A stretch of DNA of 64,000 bases from Xanthomonas maliensis (GTDB taxonomy: Bacteria > Pseudomonadota > Gammaproteobacteria > Xanthomonadales > Xanthomonadaceae). Where the stretch lies: assembly GCF_009192945.1 (NCBI RefSeq), contig NZ_NSET01000019.1:1-64000 (forward strand), written 5' to 3'. Both the position numbers and the translations under genes were made by a program. Of the stretch, positions 7,980 through 16,408 are shown piece after piece. How positions within the stretch are numbered: position 1 is the first letter of the stretch; each line of letters opens with the position of its first letter. The notes below the pieces were generated by a model. The model saw nothing but the letters and a program-made list of their open reading frames with translations, searched no databases and was not told the DNA's origin.

Positions 7980-10967
7980 ATGTCCAGCCGTCTCTCCCAT
8001 CGCATTTCCCCTACCCGTTTGAGCACCGCCCTGCTGGTGGCACTCATCGCCCCGACTGGTCAATTGGCCGCGCAAGAAAACGGCGTCGCATCCGACACCA
8101 CCGACCTGGCCAAAGTGACGGTGACCGGCTCGCGTATTGCCCGTACCGGCTTCGTCACCCCCTCCCCGGTCACAGCCATCACGTCCGAAGAGATCCGCGC
8201 CACTGGCGCGACCACCATCAGCGACCTGATGGTGCGGATGCCGGCGCTCTCGCCGAGCTACACCCTGGGCAACTCCACGCGCTTCATCGGCACCGCCGGA
8301 CTGGGCTTGCTGGACCTGCGCGGCATGGGCACCGATCGCACCTTGGTGCTGGTGAACGGACGCCGCCATGTCGGCTCCAGCCCCGGCTCCACCGCGGTCG
8401 ACGTCAACACCATTCCGGTGGAATGGGTCGAACGCGTGGAAGTGATCACCGGCGGTGCGTCGGCGGTCTACGGCGCCGATGCGGTGGCCGGCGTGGTCAA
8501 CTTTATCCTCAAGAAGTCCTTCACCGGCTTCGAGACGCGTGGCCAGACGGGCATCGCCGACGAAGGCAATTTCAACCGCTCCTTTGCCAGCTTCTCGGCC
8601 GGTACCGACTTCGCCGAAGGACGCGGCAATATCGCCGTGTCCGCCGAATACAGCACCCAGGACCGCTTCGGGCGCGGCAATCGCGCCATCGGTCGCGAAT
8701 ATCTGGTCAGCGTCCCCAATCCGAACTTCGACCCAAGCCAGCCACCGAGCGAGCGCAATCCGCAGAACGTTCTCAGCGGCCCCGGCGGCAACCATTCCAC
8801 GTCCTACGGCGGCACCTTCAACCTGGGGACGTTCGACTTCCGCAATCCAGCCAGCTATGGCAACCGCTATCTGTTCAACCCGGATGGCAGCTTCCGCCGT
8901 AATCGCTACAGCGGCACGGTGGTCAGCAACACCTCCTGCGTGGACTGCGATTTCGCCGATCTCAACGCAGTGGCCGATCTGCAGCCCGGCTTCGATCGCA
9001 AGAGTCTCAACACCATGGCCAGCTTCGAGCTGACCGAGAATCACCGCGTGTTCTTCGAAGGCAAGTACAGCGAGACCGACTCGGAATTCTTCGGCCAGCC
9101 GGCGTTCGACAGCTCGCTGCGCATTCGCCGGCAAAACCCTTACGTGCGTCCGGAATTGGGTGCCTTGATGGATTCGCGTGGTGCCACTCAGCTGCTGATG
9201 AACCGCTTCAACGTCGATGCCGGACGGCGCGGCGAGAACATCGAGCGCAAGACCTACCGGGCCGTGCTCGGTGCCGAGGGCAACCTCAGCGAGAACTGGA
9301 CCTACGACGTGTCGGCCAACTACGGCAAGACTACCGTCGATCGCTTGAATCTCAACAACCGCATCAACGAGCGTTGGCAGGCCGGCATCGACGCAGCGCG
9401 CGACGCCAATGGCAACATCGTCTGCCGCACCACGCTGGACCCGAACGCCATCAATCCCAACACCAACCGGGTTTACTCGGCACTGGCGCGCGAAGGCTGC
9501 ATCCCGTTCAGCGTGTTCGGCTACGGTGCGGTCAGCCCGGCGGCGGCGGCGTGGTTCAACACCACCTCGCGCGCGAAGGCCAAGGTGCAGCAGACCGTGT
9601 TCTCCGCAGCAGTGGCCAACAGCAATCTGCTGTCGCTGCCGGCCGGCGACATCGGCTTCGCAGGCGGCCTGGAGTACCGCAAGGAGCAGAGCGAGGAGAC
9701 CACCGACCCGCTGGCAGCGTCGGGCGCTACCTTCCTCAATGCCATCCCCAACAGCGGCGGCGACTACAACGTCAGGGAAGCCTTCGTCGAGACCACCATT
9801 CCGCTGTTGGCCGGGCTCCCCGGTGTGGACCGCTTGGCGCTAGATCTGGCCGGCCGTTACTCCGACTACAGCAGCATCGGCTCGACCAAGACCTGGAACA
9901 TCGGCCTGGACTGGACCATCATCCCGTCGCTGCGCCTGCGCGGTACCTTGGCGCAAGCCGTGCGTGCGCCGAGCATCGGCGAGCTGTACGACTCGCAGAG
10001 CGAGAACTTCGCCACCATCGCCGACCCCTGCAATTACCTGTCGACCAATGCCAATCGTCCCGGCACCGCCGGCGATGTGGCGCTGCGTCAGGCCAACTGC
10101 AGCGCACTGGGGATCCCGGTCGGCTGGATCGATACCTACACCGCGACCCGTCCTGGCGTCAGCGGCGGCAATCCCGACCTGAAGCCTGAGCGCGCGCGTA
10201 GTCTGTCCTACGGGCTGGTGTGGCAACCGGAGTTCTTCGAGGGCTTCGGCATGTCGATCGATTACTGGCGCATCGACCTGCGCGATGCCATTGGCACGGT
10301 CACCGCAGAAACCAATGCTACCCGCTGCGTGGACAATCCGGGCGGCATCAACAACAGCTTCTGCGGCTTCGTGCAGCGCGCACCGTTGGGCGGTTTCACC
10401 GACGACCAGGGACGCATCTATCCGGAGCACAGCATCATCGGCTGGCAGGCGCTCAACGAGAACCTGGCGCGCTCACGGCGGGTCGGCGTCGACCTGGAGA
10501 TGGACTATCGCTTCCAGCTGGGTGAAGGCAACACGGTGCTGCGCCTGGTCGGCACCCGGCTGATCCAATCGCGCGAATGGGTCTTCCAGGATTTCCCGCA
10601 GGAATACGACGAGTACGTGACCTACGTGACCGACCCGCGCTGGCGCGCGCAGTTCCAGACCAAGTACAGCTGGATGGACTGGCGCGTCTCCTGGGACATG
10701 AACTACGTGGACGGCAACCTGCGCGTCACCCCGGAGAGCTACAACAGCAACCCCGGCTCGGCCAGCCCCATCCGCAATGGTTCCTACACCTACCACAACG
10801 TCCAGTTCGGCTATCAGTTCCCGGGATCGAAGATCGACGTCTACGTGGGCATCGACAACGCCTTCAACAAGGAGCCGCCGCGCAACTACTTCGGCGGCGA
10901 CCTGACCTCGGCGCTGTACGACAACATCGGGCGCTTCTTCTATCTCGGTACGACGGTCCGGTTCTGA
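7980..10967 (+). CDS. TonB-dependent outer-membrane receptor
   Basis: 995 aa from the ATG at 7980, preferred over the GTG at 7944 because it follows AAGGA and opens directly into a signal peptide (LSTALLVALIAPTGQLAAQ). Mature N terminus: TonB box in DLAKVTVTGSRI, then the plug (SPVTAITSEEIRATG, RGMGTDRTLVLVNGRR, VEVITGGASAVYGADAVAGVVN). The rest is a long beta-barrel with the typical GGNPDLKPERA segment near residue 730 and a terminal strand FFYLGTTVRF ending in phenylalanine. The large extracellular loops and N-rich plug resemble receptors for carbohydrates or other large ligands, but the ligand cannot be told. A terminator follows at once, so it is monocistronic. Confidence 0.92.
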   Translation: MSSRLSHRISPTRLSTALLVALIAPTGQLAAQENGVASDTTDLAKVTVTGSRIARTGFVTPSPVTAITSEEIRATGATTISDLMVRMPALSPSYTLGNSTRFIGTAGLGLLDLRGMGTDRTLVLVNGRRHVGSSPGSTAVDVNTIPVEWVERVEVITGGASAVYGADAVAGVVNFILKKSFTGFETRGQTGIADEGNFNRSFASFSAGTDFAEGRGNIAVSAEYSTQDRFGRGNRAIGREYLVSVPNPNFDPSQPPSERNPQNVLSGPGGNHSTSYGGTFNLGTFDFRNPASYGNRYLFNPDGSFRRNRYSGTVVSNTSCVDCDFADLNAVADLQPGFDRKSLNTMASFELTENHRVFFEGKYSETDSEFFGQPAFDSSLRIRRQNPYVRPELGALMDSRGATQLLMNRFNVDAGRRGENIERKTYRAVLGAEGNLSENWTYDVSANYGKTTVDRLNLNNRINERWQAGIDAARDANGNIVCRTTLDPNAINPNTNRVYSALAREGCIPFSVFGYGAVSPAAAAWFNTTSRAKAKVQQTVFSAAVANSNLLSLPAGDIGFAGGLEYRKEQSEETTDPLAASGATFLNAIPNSGGDYNVREAFVETTIPLLAGLPGVDRLALDLAGRYSDYSSIGSTKTWNIGLDWTIIPSLRLRGTLAQAVRAPSIGELYDSQSENFATIADPCNYLSTNANRPGTAGDVALRQANCSALGIPVGWIDTYTATRPGVSGGNPDLKPERARSLSYGLVWQPEFFEGFGMSIDYWRIDLRDAIGTVTAETNATRCVDNPGGINNSFCGFVQRAPLGGFTDDQGRIYPEHSIIGWQALNENLARSRRVGVDLEMDYRFQLGEGNTVLRLVGTRLIQSREWVFQDFPQEYDEYVTYVTDPRWRAQFQTKYSWMDWRVSWDMNYVDGNLRVTPESYNSNPGSASPIRNGSYTYHNVQFGYQFPGSKIDVYVGIDNAFNKEPPRNYFGGDLTSALYDNIGRFFYLGTTVRF

Positions 10968-10989
10968 ATGGCATCAGGCTGACCCAGGC

Positions 10990-11016
10990 AAGGCCCCGGA
11001 GTGTCGGGGCCTTTTC
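10990..11016 (+). terminator. Rho-independent terminator after the TonB-dependent receptor
   Basis: Perfect stem AAGGCCCCG / CGGGGCCTT with a six-base loop, followed by TTTT, 22 bases past the receptor stop. Confidence 0.88.
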
Positions 11017-11208
11017 ATTTGGCCACACAAACGAACCCAACCGAAGGTAACCAGCGCTTACACGTTCCTGAATAGTGCGTGCCGGGTCACTTGCGGCCGT
11101 AAAATTTGTGCTGATTTCTACAGTTTTGATGCGGATTACGGCAATTTCATTAATAGGATGTTCAAAAGGGTTGCGACAACGCCCACAACTTCATTACGTT
11201 CGGGTTAA

Positions 11209-11231
11209 GGTCATCTTGCTTTGCGATGACC
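11209..11231. promoter_or_regulatory. Inverted repeat in the leader of the first Oar-like gene
   Basis: Perfect arms GGTCATC and GATGACC separated by nine bases, ending 34 bases before the ATG. It could be a repressor site or a leader hairpin affecting translation. The 300-base gap before the gene is otherwise AT-rich (about 11095-11170), consistent with a promoter. Confidence 0.4.
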
Positions 11232-11265
11232 GCCATCTCCCGACACATCTCAGCAAAGGTCTGCA

Positions 11266-14200
11266 ATGAGCAATCAGCTTCGTCGCCAGGCGCTAAAGCG
11301 CTCCGCTCTCGCCGTCGTCCTCGGCGCATGTCTGTTCAACAGCGCGGTACACGCGCAGAGCACCACCGGCAGCATCTACGGCAGCGCACCTTCTGAAGCA
11401 GGCAGCACCATCGTGGTGCAGAGCGACACCGGCCTTAGCCGCACCGCGACCATCGATGCGAACGGTCGTTACAACCTCGGCTCGCTGCCGATCGGCAATT
11501 ACACCGTGACCCTGCGCCGCGGCGACCAAGTCGTGGATACCCGCAACAACGTGCAGCTGCGCGTGGGATCGGGTACCGAGGTGTCGTTCGGCGGCGCGAG
11601 CGGCGGCGATGCGACCACGCTCGGCTCGATCACCGTTACCGCAGCCAACGTGCCGAAAATCGACGTCAGCTCCACCAGTTCGCGTTCGGTGATCACCTCC
11701 GAACAGCTGGCAACGCTGCCGTTGGGGCGCAGCGCAGAAGCGATCGCGCTGCTCGCACCCGGCGCCGTCGCCGGCAGCGGCGCGTTCAACAACGGCTCGC
11801 GCTCGGTGGTGTCGTTCGGCGGCTCGGGCGTCACCGAGAACGCGTACTACATCAACGGTTTCAACGTCAGCAATCCGCTCAGCAACCTGGGTGGCGTGAG
11901 CCTGCCGTACGGCGCCATCGATCAGCAGGAAACCTACACCGGCGGCTACAGCGCCCGCTATGGTCGCTCGACCGGCGGCGTGATCAGCCAGGTCGGCAAG
12001 CGCGGCACCAACGAGTGGCACTTCGGCGCACAGGCCGTGTGGGAACCGAAGAACCTGTCCAGTGCCGTCGGTGACGTCTGGTATCCGAGCAACACGCTCA
12101 ATGCCGATCCGCGGTATCAGTACGAAGACGACTCGCTGCCGGGCACGATCTACCGGAGCGGCAAGGGCGACGTGCAGAGCCGCACGGTTTACAGCGCCTA
12201 CGCTGGCGGCCCGCTGATCGAAGACAGGCTGTTTATCTTCGTTGCCGGCGAGAGCGACAAGACCGACGGTGCGGTGACCAACACAGCGACCGCTGCCACC
12301 AGGCAGGGCCGCAATCACTACGACTACAGCTCACCGAAGTTCTACGGAAAGGTGGACTGGAATATCAACGACAGCAATATTCTGGAATACACGCGCATCC
12401 AGAACACCGACCGTCGTGCCGGTGCCTACAGCAATTACGACTACGAAACGCGTACCGATGGCGGCCCATCCGGCCTGTATGCGGATACGTACAAGATCAA
12501 GGACAGCTACGACATCTTCAAGTACACCGGTTATCTCACCGACGACTTGACGGTCAACGCGACCTGGGGCCGTAGCACGGAGCACAACCAGCAATTCAAC
12601 CCGCTGGTGTCGCCGCTGCCGTTCATCGCCGGCCTGAACCTGCAGAATCCGGCCATCACCGGCGGTACGCCGATCTCCAACAGCCAGGCGACCAACCGCT
12701 CCAAGGCCGACGATCCGATCAACAAGACGCGCAATCTGCGCCTGGAATTGAACTACCGGCTGGGCGATCACGACCTGACCGCCGGCGTGGACAATATGTA
12801 CTTCAACGCCTACGACGAAGGCGTGCGGACCACCGGCCCGGGGTATCAGTGGATCTACGGCAGCGCAGGCAGTGAAGTCTCGCCTGTTCGCGGCACGCTT
12901 GGCGTGGGCCCGACCGGCCCGGGCACCGATGGCTACTATGCGCAGCGGCGCATCTTCACCACCACAACCAGCATGGCGGTGGAACAGAAGGCGTACTACC
13001 TGGAAGACCGTTGGCAGGTCAACGACCACTGGTTGCTCACCCTGGGTATCCGCAACGACAAGTTCACCAATTACAACAGCGACCACGTGCCGTATGTGGA
13101 CAGCGGCGACCAGTGGGCTCCGCGTCTGGGCGCCAGCTGGGACGTGTTCGGCGATTCTTCGCTGAAGGTCTTCGCCAACCTGGGACGTTATTACCTCGCG
13201 CTGCCTAACCAAGTGGCGATCCGTGGTGCGTCCGCCTCGACCTATACCGACGAGTATTTCGCCTACACGGGCATCGATGCCAATGGCGAGCCCACTGGCC
13301 TGCGACCGATCGGCCCAGGCCCGGTGTCCAGCAATGGCGAATATGGCCAGGCCCCGGATCCGAATTCCTTTGCGCCAACCGATCTGAAGTCGCAATACCA
13401 GGATGAATTCATCCTGGGCTTCGAGAAGACCCTGGGCGAGAGCTGGAATTCGGGCGCAAAGGTCACCTACCGCAAGCTGCAGGCGGCCATCGACGACGTC
13501 TGCGACACCGGCCGTATCGCCGACAAGCTCGAAGCCAGCGGCGGCAATCCGGATGCAGTGGACATCCCCGGCTGCGTGATGTTCAACCCAGGCAAGACGA
13601 ACACGTACAACCTGGCCAATGTCAATGGATCCGGCTACACCCAGGTCTCCATGTCGCAGTCCGACTGGGGCTTCACCGATAAGGCCAGGCGCAGCTATGT
13701 GTCGGTCGATCTGTTCCTGGAGCATCCCTTCGACGAGAAGTGGTACGGCCGCATCGACTACACCTGGTCGCACAGCTACGGCAATACCGAAGGTCAGGTG
13801 AAATCCGACCTCGGTCAGGCCGACGTGTCCAAGACGCAGGACTGGGACTCGGCTGAGCTGATGTACTACGCCGGCGGCAGCCTGGCCAATGATCGGCGCC
13901 ACCAGATCAAGGCGTTCGGTGCCTATCAGATCAATCCGGAATGGATGGCCTCGGCCACCCTGCGCGTGATGTCGGGCACGCCGATCAGCTGCCTGGGCTT
14001 CTATGGCGGCCCGAATGCGGCAGCGGTCGACTACGATCCGATCGGCTATGGGTCTTCGTACCACTATTGCGGTCTCCAGCCCTCGCCTCCGGGCGAAGCC
14101 GGCCGGACGCCGTGGATCAAGAACCTGGATCTGGGTTTGACCTACCGTCCGTCGTTCGCCGATCACAAGCTGGCCTTCGGCGTGCAGGTCTTCAACGTCC

Positions 14201-14346
14201 TCAACGATCGAACGGTCAATCGTGTCGACGGCGTCTACGAAGGCGATGTGCCTTTCAACGTCTCCAACACCTACCGCGTGGGTCTGCAGCCTTACAACTA
14301 CAACACGCCACGCTATGTCCGTCTGACCGCCTCTTACGATTTCTGA
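11266..14346 (+). CDS. Oar-like TonB-dependent receptor with N-terminal carboxypeptidase-regulatory domain (first copy)
   Basis: 1026 aa. Signal peptide (residues 1-30, ending NSAVHAQ), then a carboxypeptidase-D regulatory-like beta domain (about 31-110: TTGSIYGSAPSE, TATIDANGRYNLGSLPIGNYTVT). A TonB-box-like TLGSITVTA comes next, then the plug (RSVITSEQLATLPLGR, GVTENAYYINGFN, ETYTGGYSARYGRSTGGVISQVGKR in pieces). The barrel has the NDKFTNYN, DQWAPRLGASWDVFGD and NDRRHQIKAFG segments and ends in VRLTASYDF. The closest named relative I know is Oar of Myxococcus, an outer-membrane receptor. The substrate is unknown. A close paralogue lies at 51871-54975. Start ATG is preceded by AAAGG. Confidence 0.9.
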   Translation: MSNQLRRQALKRSALAVVLGACLFNSAVHAQSTTGSIYGSAPSEAGSTIVVQSDTGLSRTATIDANGRYNLGSLPIGNYTVTLRRGDQVVDTRNNVQLRVGSGTEVSFGGASGGDATTLGSITVTAANVPKIDVSSTSSRSVITSEQLATLPLGRSAEAIALLAPGAVAGSGAFNNGSRSVVSFGGSGVTENAYYINGFNVSNPLSNLGGVSLPYGAIDQQETYTGGYSARYGRSTGGVISQVGKRGTNEWHFGAQAVWEPKNLSSAVGDVWYPSNTLNADPRYQYEDDSLPGTIYRSGKGDVQSRTVYSAYAGGPLIEDRLFIFVAGESDKTDGAVTNTATAATRQGRNHYDYSSPKFYGKVDWNINDSNILEYTRIQNTDRRAGAYSNYDYETRTDGGPSGLYADTYKIKDSYDIFKYTGYLTDDLTVNATWGRSTEHNQQFNPLVSPLPFIAGLNLQNPAITGGTPISNSQATNRSKADDPINKTRNLRLELNYRLGDHDLTAGVDNMYFNAYDEGVRTTGPGYQWIYGSAGSEVSPVRGTLGVGPTGPGTDGYYAQRRIFTTTTSMAVEQKAYYLEDRWQVNDHWLLTLGIRNDKFTNYNSDHVPYVDSGDQWAPRLGASWDVFGDSSLKVFANLGRYYLALPNQVAIRGASASTYTDEYFAYTGIDANGEPTGLRPIGPGPVSSNGEYGQAPDPNSFAPTDLKSQYQDEFILGFEKTLGESWNSGAKVTYRKLQAAIDDVCDTGRIADKLEASGGNPDAVDIPGCVMFNPGKTNTYNLANVNGSGYTQVSMSQSDWGFTDKARRSYVSVDLFLEHPFDEKWYGRIDYTWSHSYGNTEGQVKSDLGQADVSKTQDWDSAELMYYAGGSLANDRRHQIKAFGAYQINPEWMASATLRVMSGTPISCLGFYGGPNAAAVDYDPIGYGSSYHYCGLQPSPPGEAGRTPWIKNLDLGLTYRPSFADHKLAFGVQVFNVLNDRTVNRVDGVYEGDVPFNVSNTYRVGLQPYNYNTPRYVRLTASYDF

Positions 14347-14358
14347 TGCGGCAAGACA

Positions 14359-14384
14359 ACCGGAGACGTTACGGCGTCTCCGGT
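14359..14384 (+). terminator. Hairpin directly after the first Oar-like gene
   Basis: Ten-base perfect stem ACCGGAGACG / CGTCTCCGGT with loop TTACGG, 12 bases after the stop. It has no T tract, so it may act as an mRNA-stabilising 3' hairpin ahead of the true terminator at 14404. Confidence 0.6.
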
Positions 14385-14403
14385 GCATCGAGACACTTGC
14401 TCC

Positions 14404-14433
14404 AAGCCCCGGCTCGTCCGGGGCTTTTTTTTT
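14404..14433 (+). terminator. Rho-independent terminator after the first Oar-like gene
   Basis: Stem AAGCCCCGG / CCGGGGCTT with loop CTCGT, followed by an unbroken T tract to 14433. It lies just before the end of the convergent oxidoreductase gene. Confidence 0.92.
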
Positions 14434-14448
14434 GAGTGCAGCGGCCGC

Positions 14449-16044
14449 TCAGCCGCGGAGAATTTCCCGCGCGGCGTTGTGCCCTGGCGCCCCGGTGACT
14501 CCACCGCCCGGATGGGTGCCCGACCCGCAGAGATACAACCCTGGGAGCGCACCGCGATACGCGCCCTGGCCGAGCAGCGGGCGGGCGCTGAACAGTTGGT
14601 TGAGCGTCAGGGCGCCGTGGAAGATATCGCCTCCAATCAGGCCAAACACGCGCTCCAGATCCAACGGCGATAGCACTTGCCGGCCAAGGACCGAGGCAGC
14701 GAATCCAGGCGCATAGCGCTCGACGGTGGCGATCATCAGGTCGGCGACCTCTTCGCGATGGTCGTCCCACTGCCGGCCCTGCGGCAGCACCGGCGCCACG
14801 TGCTGGCAGAACAGGCTGGCCACATGCTGGCCAGGCGGTGCCAGCGAATCGTCGAGCGTGCTGGGGATCAGCAATTCCACCACCGGCTCGCGCGACCAAC
14901 CGAGGCTGCGTGCGTCCTGCCAGGCGCGGTCCATGTAGTCCAGGCTCGGCGCCAGGATGATGCCGGCAGTCAGATGATCGCCACTGCCAAGCAAGGCGGT
15001 GAATTCGGGCAGCTGCGACAGCGCCACATTCATGCGGAAGGTGCCGGAGCCGCAGCGATAATGCGCGATGCGTTCGCGGGTGCCCTCCGGCACGTCGTCC
15101 GCGCGCAGCAAGCGCTGGTAGAGCAGCTTGGGATTGACGTTGGCGACGACCGCTCGGGCACGCAGCGTTTCTCCATCGGCGGTGACCACACCGACCGCAC
15201 GCCCGTGTTCGACCAGCACGGTCTGCACCGCACAACCGGTCCGAATCTGCGCGCCATGCGCACGCGCACTGGCCGCCATCGCCTGGGTGATCGCGCCCAT
15301 GCCGCCGATGGCGTGGCCCCAGGCGCCCTTGACGCCGTTGCTCTGGCCAAAGACATGGTGCAACAACACATACGCCGTTCCCGGCGTATACGGGCTGGCG
15401 TAGTTGCCGACGATGCCGTCGAAGCCGAACAAGGCCTTGATCGGTGCGCTTTCGAACCAGCGATCCAGGTACTCGGCCGCGGAGATGGTGAATAGGTCCA
15501 GCAACTCGCGTCGCAGCGCCAGCGGCAGCTCCTGCAACTGCTTGCCGACCTTGCCGGCTCGCCACAGTTGCGGCAATGCCCGCAGCCAGCCGCCGTCGGT
15601 GACATCCGGCGGCGCCTGCAGGGCGAGTGCGCGCAAGACATCCGCCAACTGCTCCAGGCGGGCTTCATAGGCGGGCAATGCTGCCGCATCGCGGGCGGAG
15701 AACTTGCCGACTTCCTGCACCGTCCGGCCGCCGCCGGCCAGCAGGTAGTTGCCATCGGGCAGCGGCAGGAAGTTGTTGATGCGCCTCGGCACCACACGCA
15801 AGCCATGTCGCTCCAGCGCCAGATCGGCGATGACCTTGGGCTGCAGCAAGGACACTGTGTACGCGGCCACCGAATTGCGAAACCCTGGGTGGAACTCTTC
15901 GGTCACTGCGGCGCCGCCGACCACGGGCCGCGCCTCCAGCACCAGCACCCGTTTGCCCGCTCGCGCCAGATAGGCGGCGCACACCAGGCCGTTGTGACCG
16001 GCGCCGATGATCAAGGCGTCCAGAGGTTCGGCGCGCGTCGACAT
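14449..16044 (-). CDS. Phytoene-dehydrogenase-related FAD-dependent oxidoreductase
   Basis: 531 aa from the ATG at 16044 (preceded by AAAGAG); the open frame runs further upstream without supporting signals. The N-terminal Rossmann fold binds FAD: IIGAGHNGLVCAAYLARAG, then VLEARPVVGGAA. The middle part (KLLYQRLLRADDVPE region) and the C-terminal SARPLLGQGAYRGALPGLYLCG, GTHPGGGVTGAPGHNAA segments are typical of the NAD(P)/FAD amine-oxidase/phytoene desaturase group that includes PYROXD2. It is unlikely to be a true carotenoid desaturase, as no crtB or crtE neighbours are present. Substrate unknown. Confidence 0.85.
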   Translation of the reverse strand: MSTRAEPLDALIIGAGHNGLVCAAYLARAGKRVLVLEARPVVGGAAVTEEFHPGFRNSVAAYTVSLLQPKVIADLALERHGLRVVPRRINNFLPLPDGNYLLAGGGRTVQEVGKFSARDAAALPAYEARLEQLADVLRALALQAPPDVTDGGWLRALPQLWRAGKVGKQLQELPLALRRELLDLFTISAAEYLDRWFESAPIKALFGFDGIVGNYASPYTPGTAYVLLHHVFGQSNGVKGAWGHAIGGMGAITQAMAASARAHGAQIRTGCAVQTVLVEHGRAVGVVTADGETLRARAVVANVNPKLLYQRLLRADDVPEGTRERIAHYRCGSGTFRMNVALSQLPEFTALLGSGDHLTAGIILAPSLDYMDRAWQDARSLGWSREPVVELLIPSTLDDSLAPPGQHVASLFCQHVAPVLPQGRQWDDHREEVADLMIATVERYAPGFAASVLGRQVLSPLDLERVFGLIGGDIFHGALTLNQLFSARPLLGQGAYRGALPGLYLCGSGTHPGGGVTGAPGHNAAREILRG

Positions 16045-16408
16045 ACTCTTTATATAGCACCGCTCGCCGATGTGGGCCATGCATGGCTGGCGCTCTGACT
16101 TGCCGGGGTCTCCCCCTTGGCGGCGTTCTGCGAACGAAGAGCCCTCGACAGCCTGTCGCACGCTTCCCGTTAAACGACAGCCTACTTGTCGACAGTCGCC
16201 ATCGGCCAGGTCGACCGCTGTCCAGGCGCCCGGACGCAGCCCGCCGCCGCAGCATGCATCGGCACCGCCTCCCCCTGCGGACGCAGCAGCTGTATCCAGG
16301 CATCCATGACCTTCGACACCCATGCGCCGAGTCCTACAGAACGGTAGAGTGCCGTCACGGCTCCAGGGTGACGGAGCCTCCCAATCGACTGACGCTCCTG
16401 GAGCCTTT
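16045..16408. other. Divergent intergenic region before the M13 peptidase cluster
   Basis: About 360 bases between divergent genes. A short TTTATATA tract sits just upstream of the oxidoreductase start. An inverted repeat CCGTCAC / GTGACGG (16352-16358 and 16368-16374) lies 35-57 bases before the M13 GTG start and may be an operator or leader hairpin. No gene is seen. Confidence 0.4.

Noticed and set aside
12331-14388. 685-codon minus-strand frame inside the first Oar-like gene, and similar long frames at 16355-18700 and 32648-34819
   Set aside because: All are shadows of the plus-strand receptor, M13 peptidase and phosphatase genes, without start signals or recognisable motifs.
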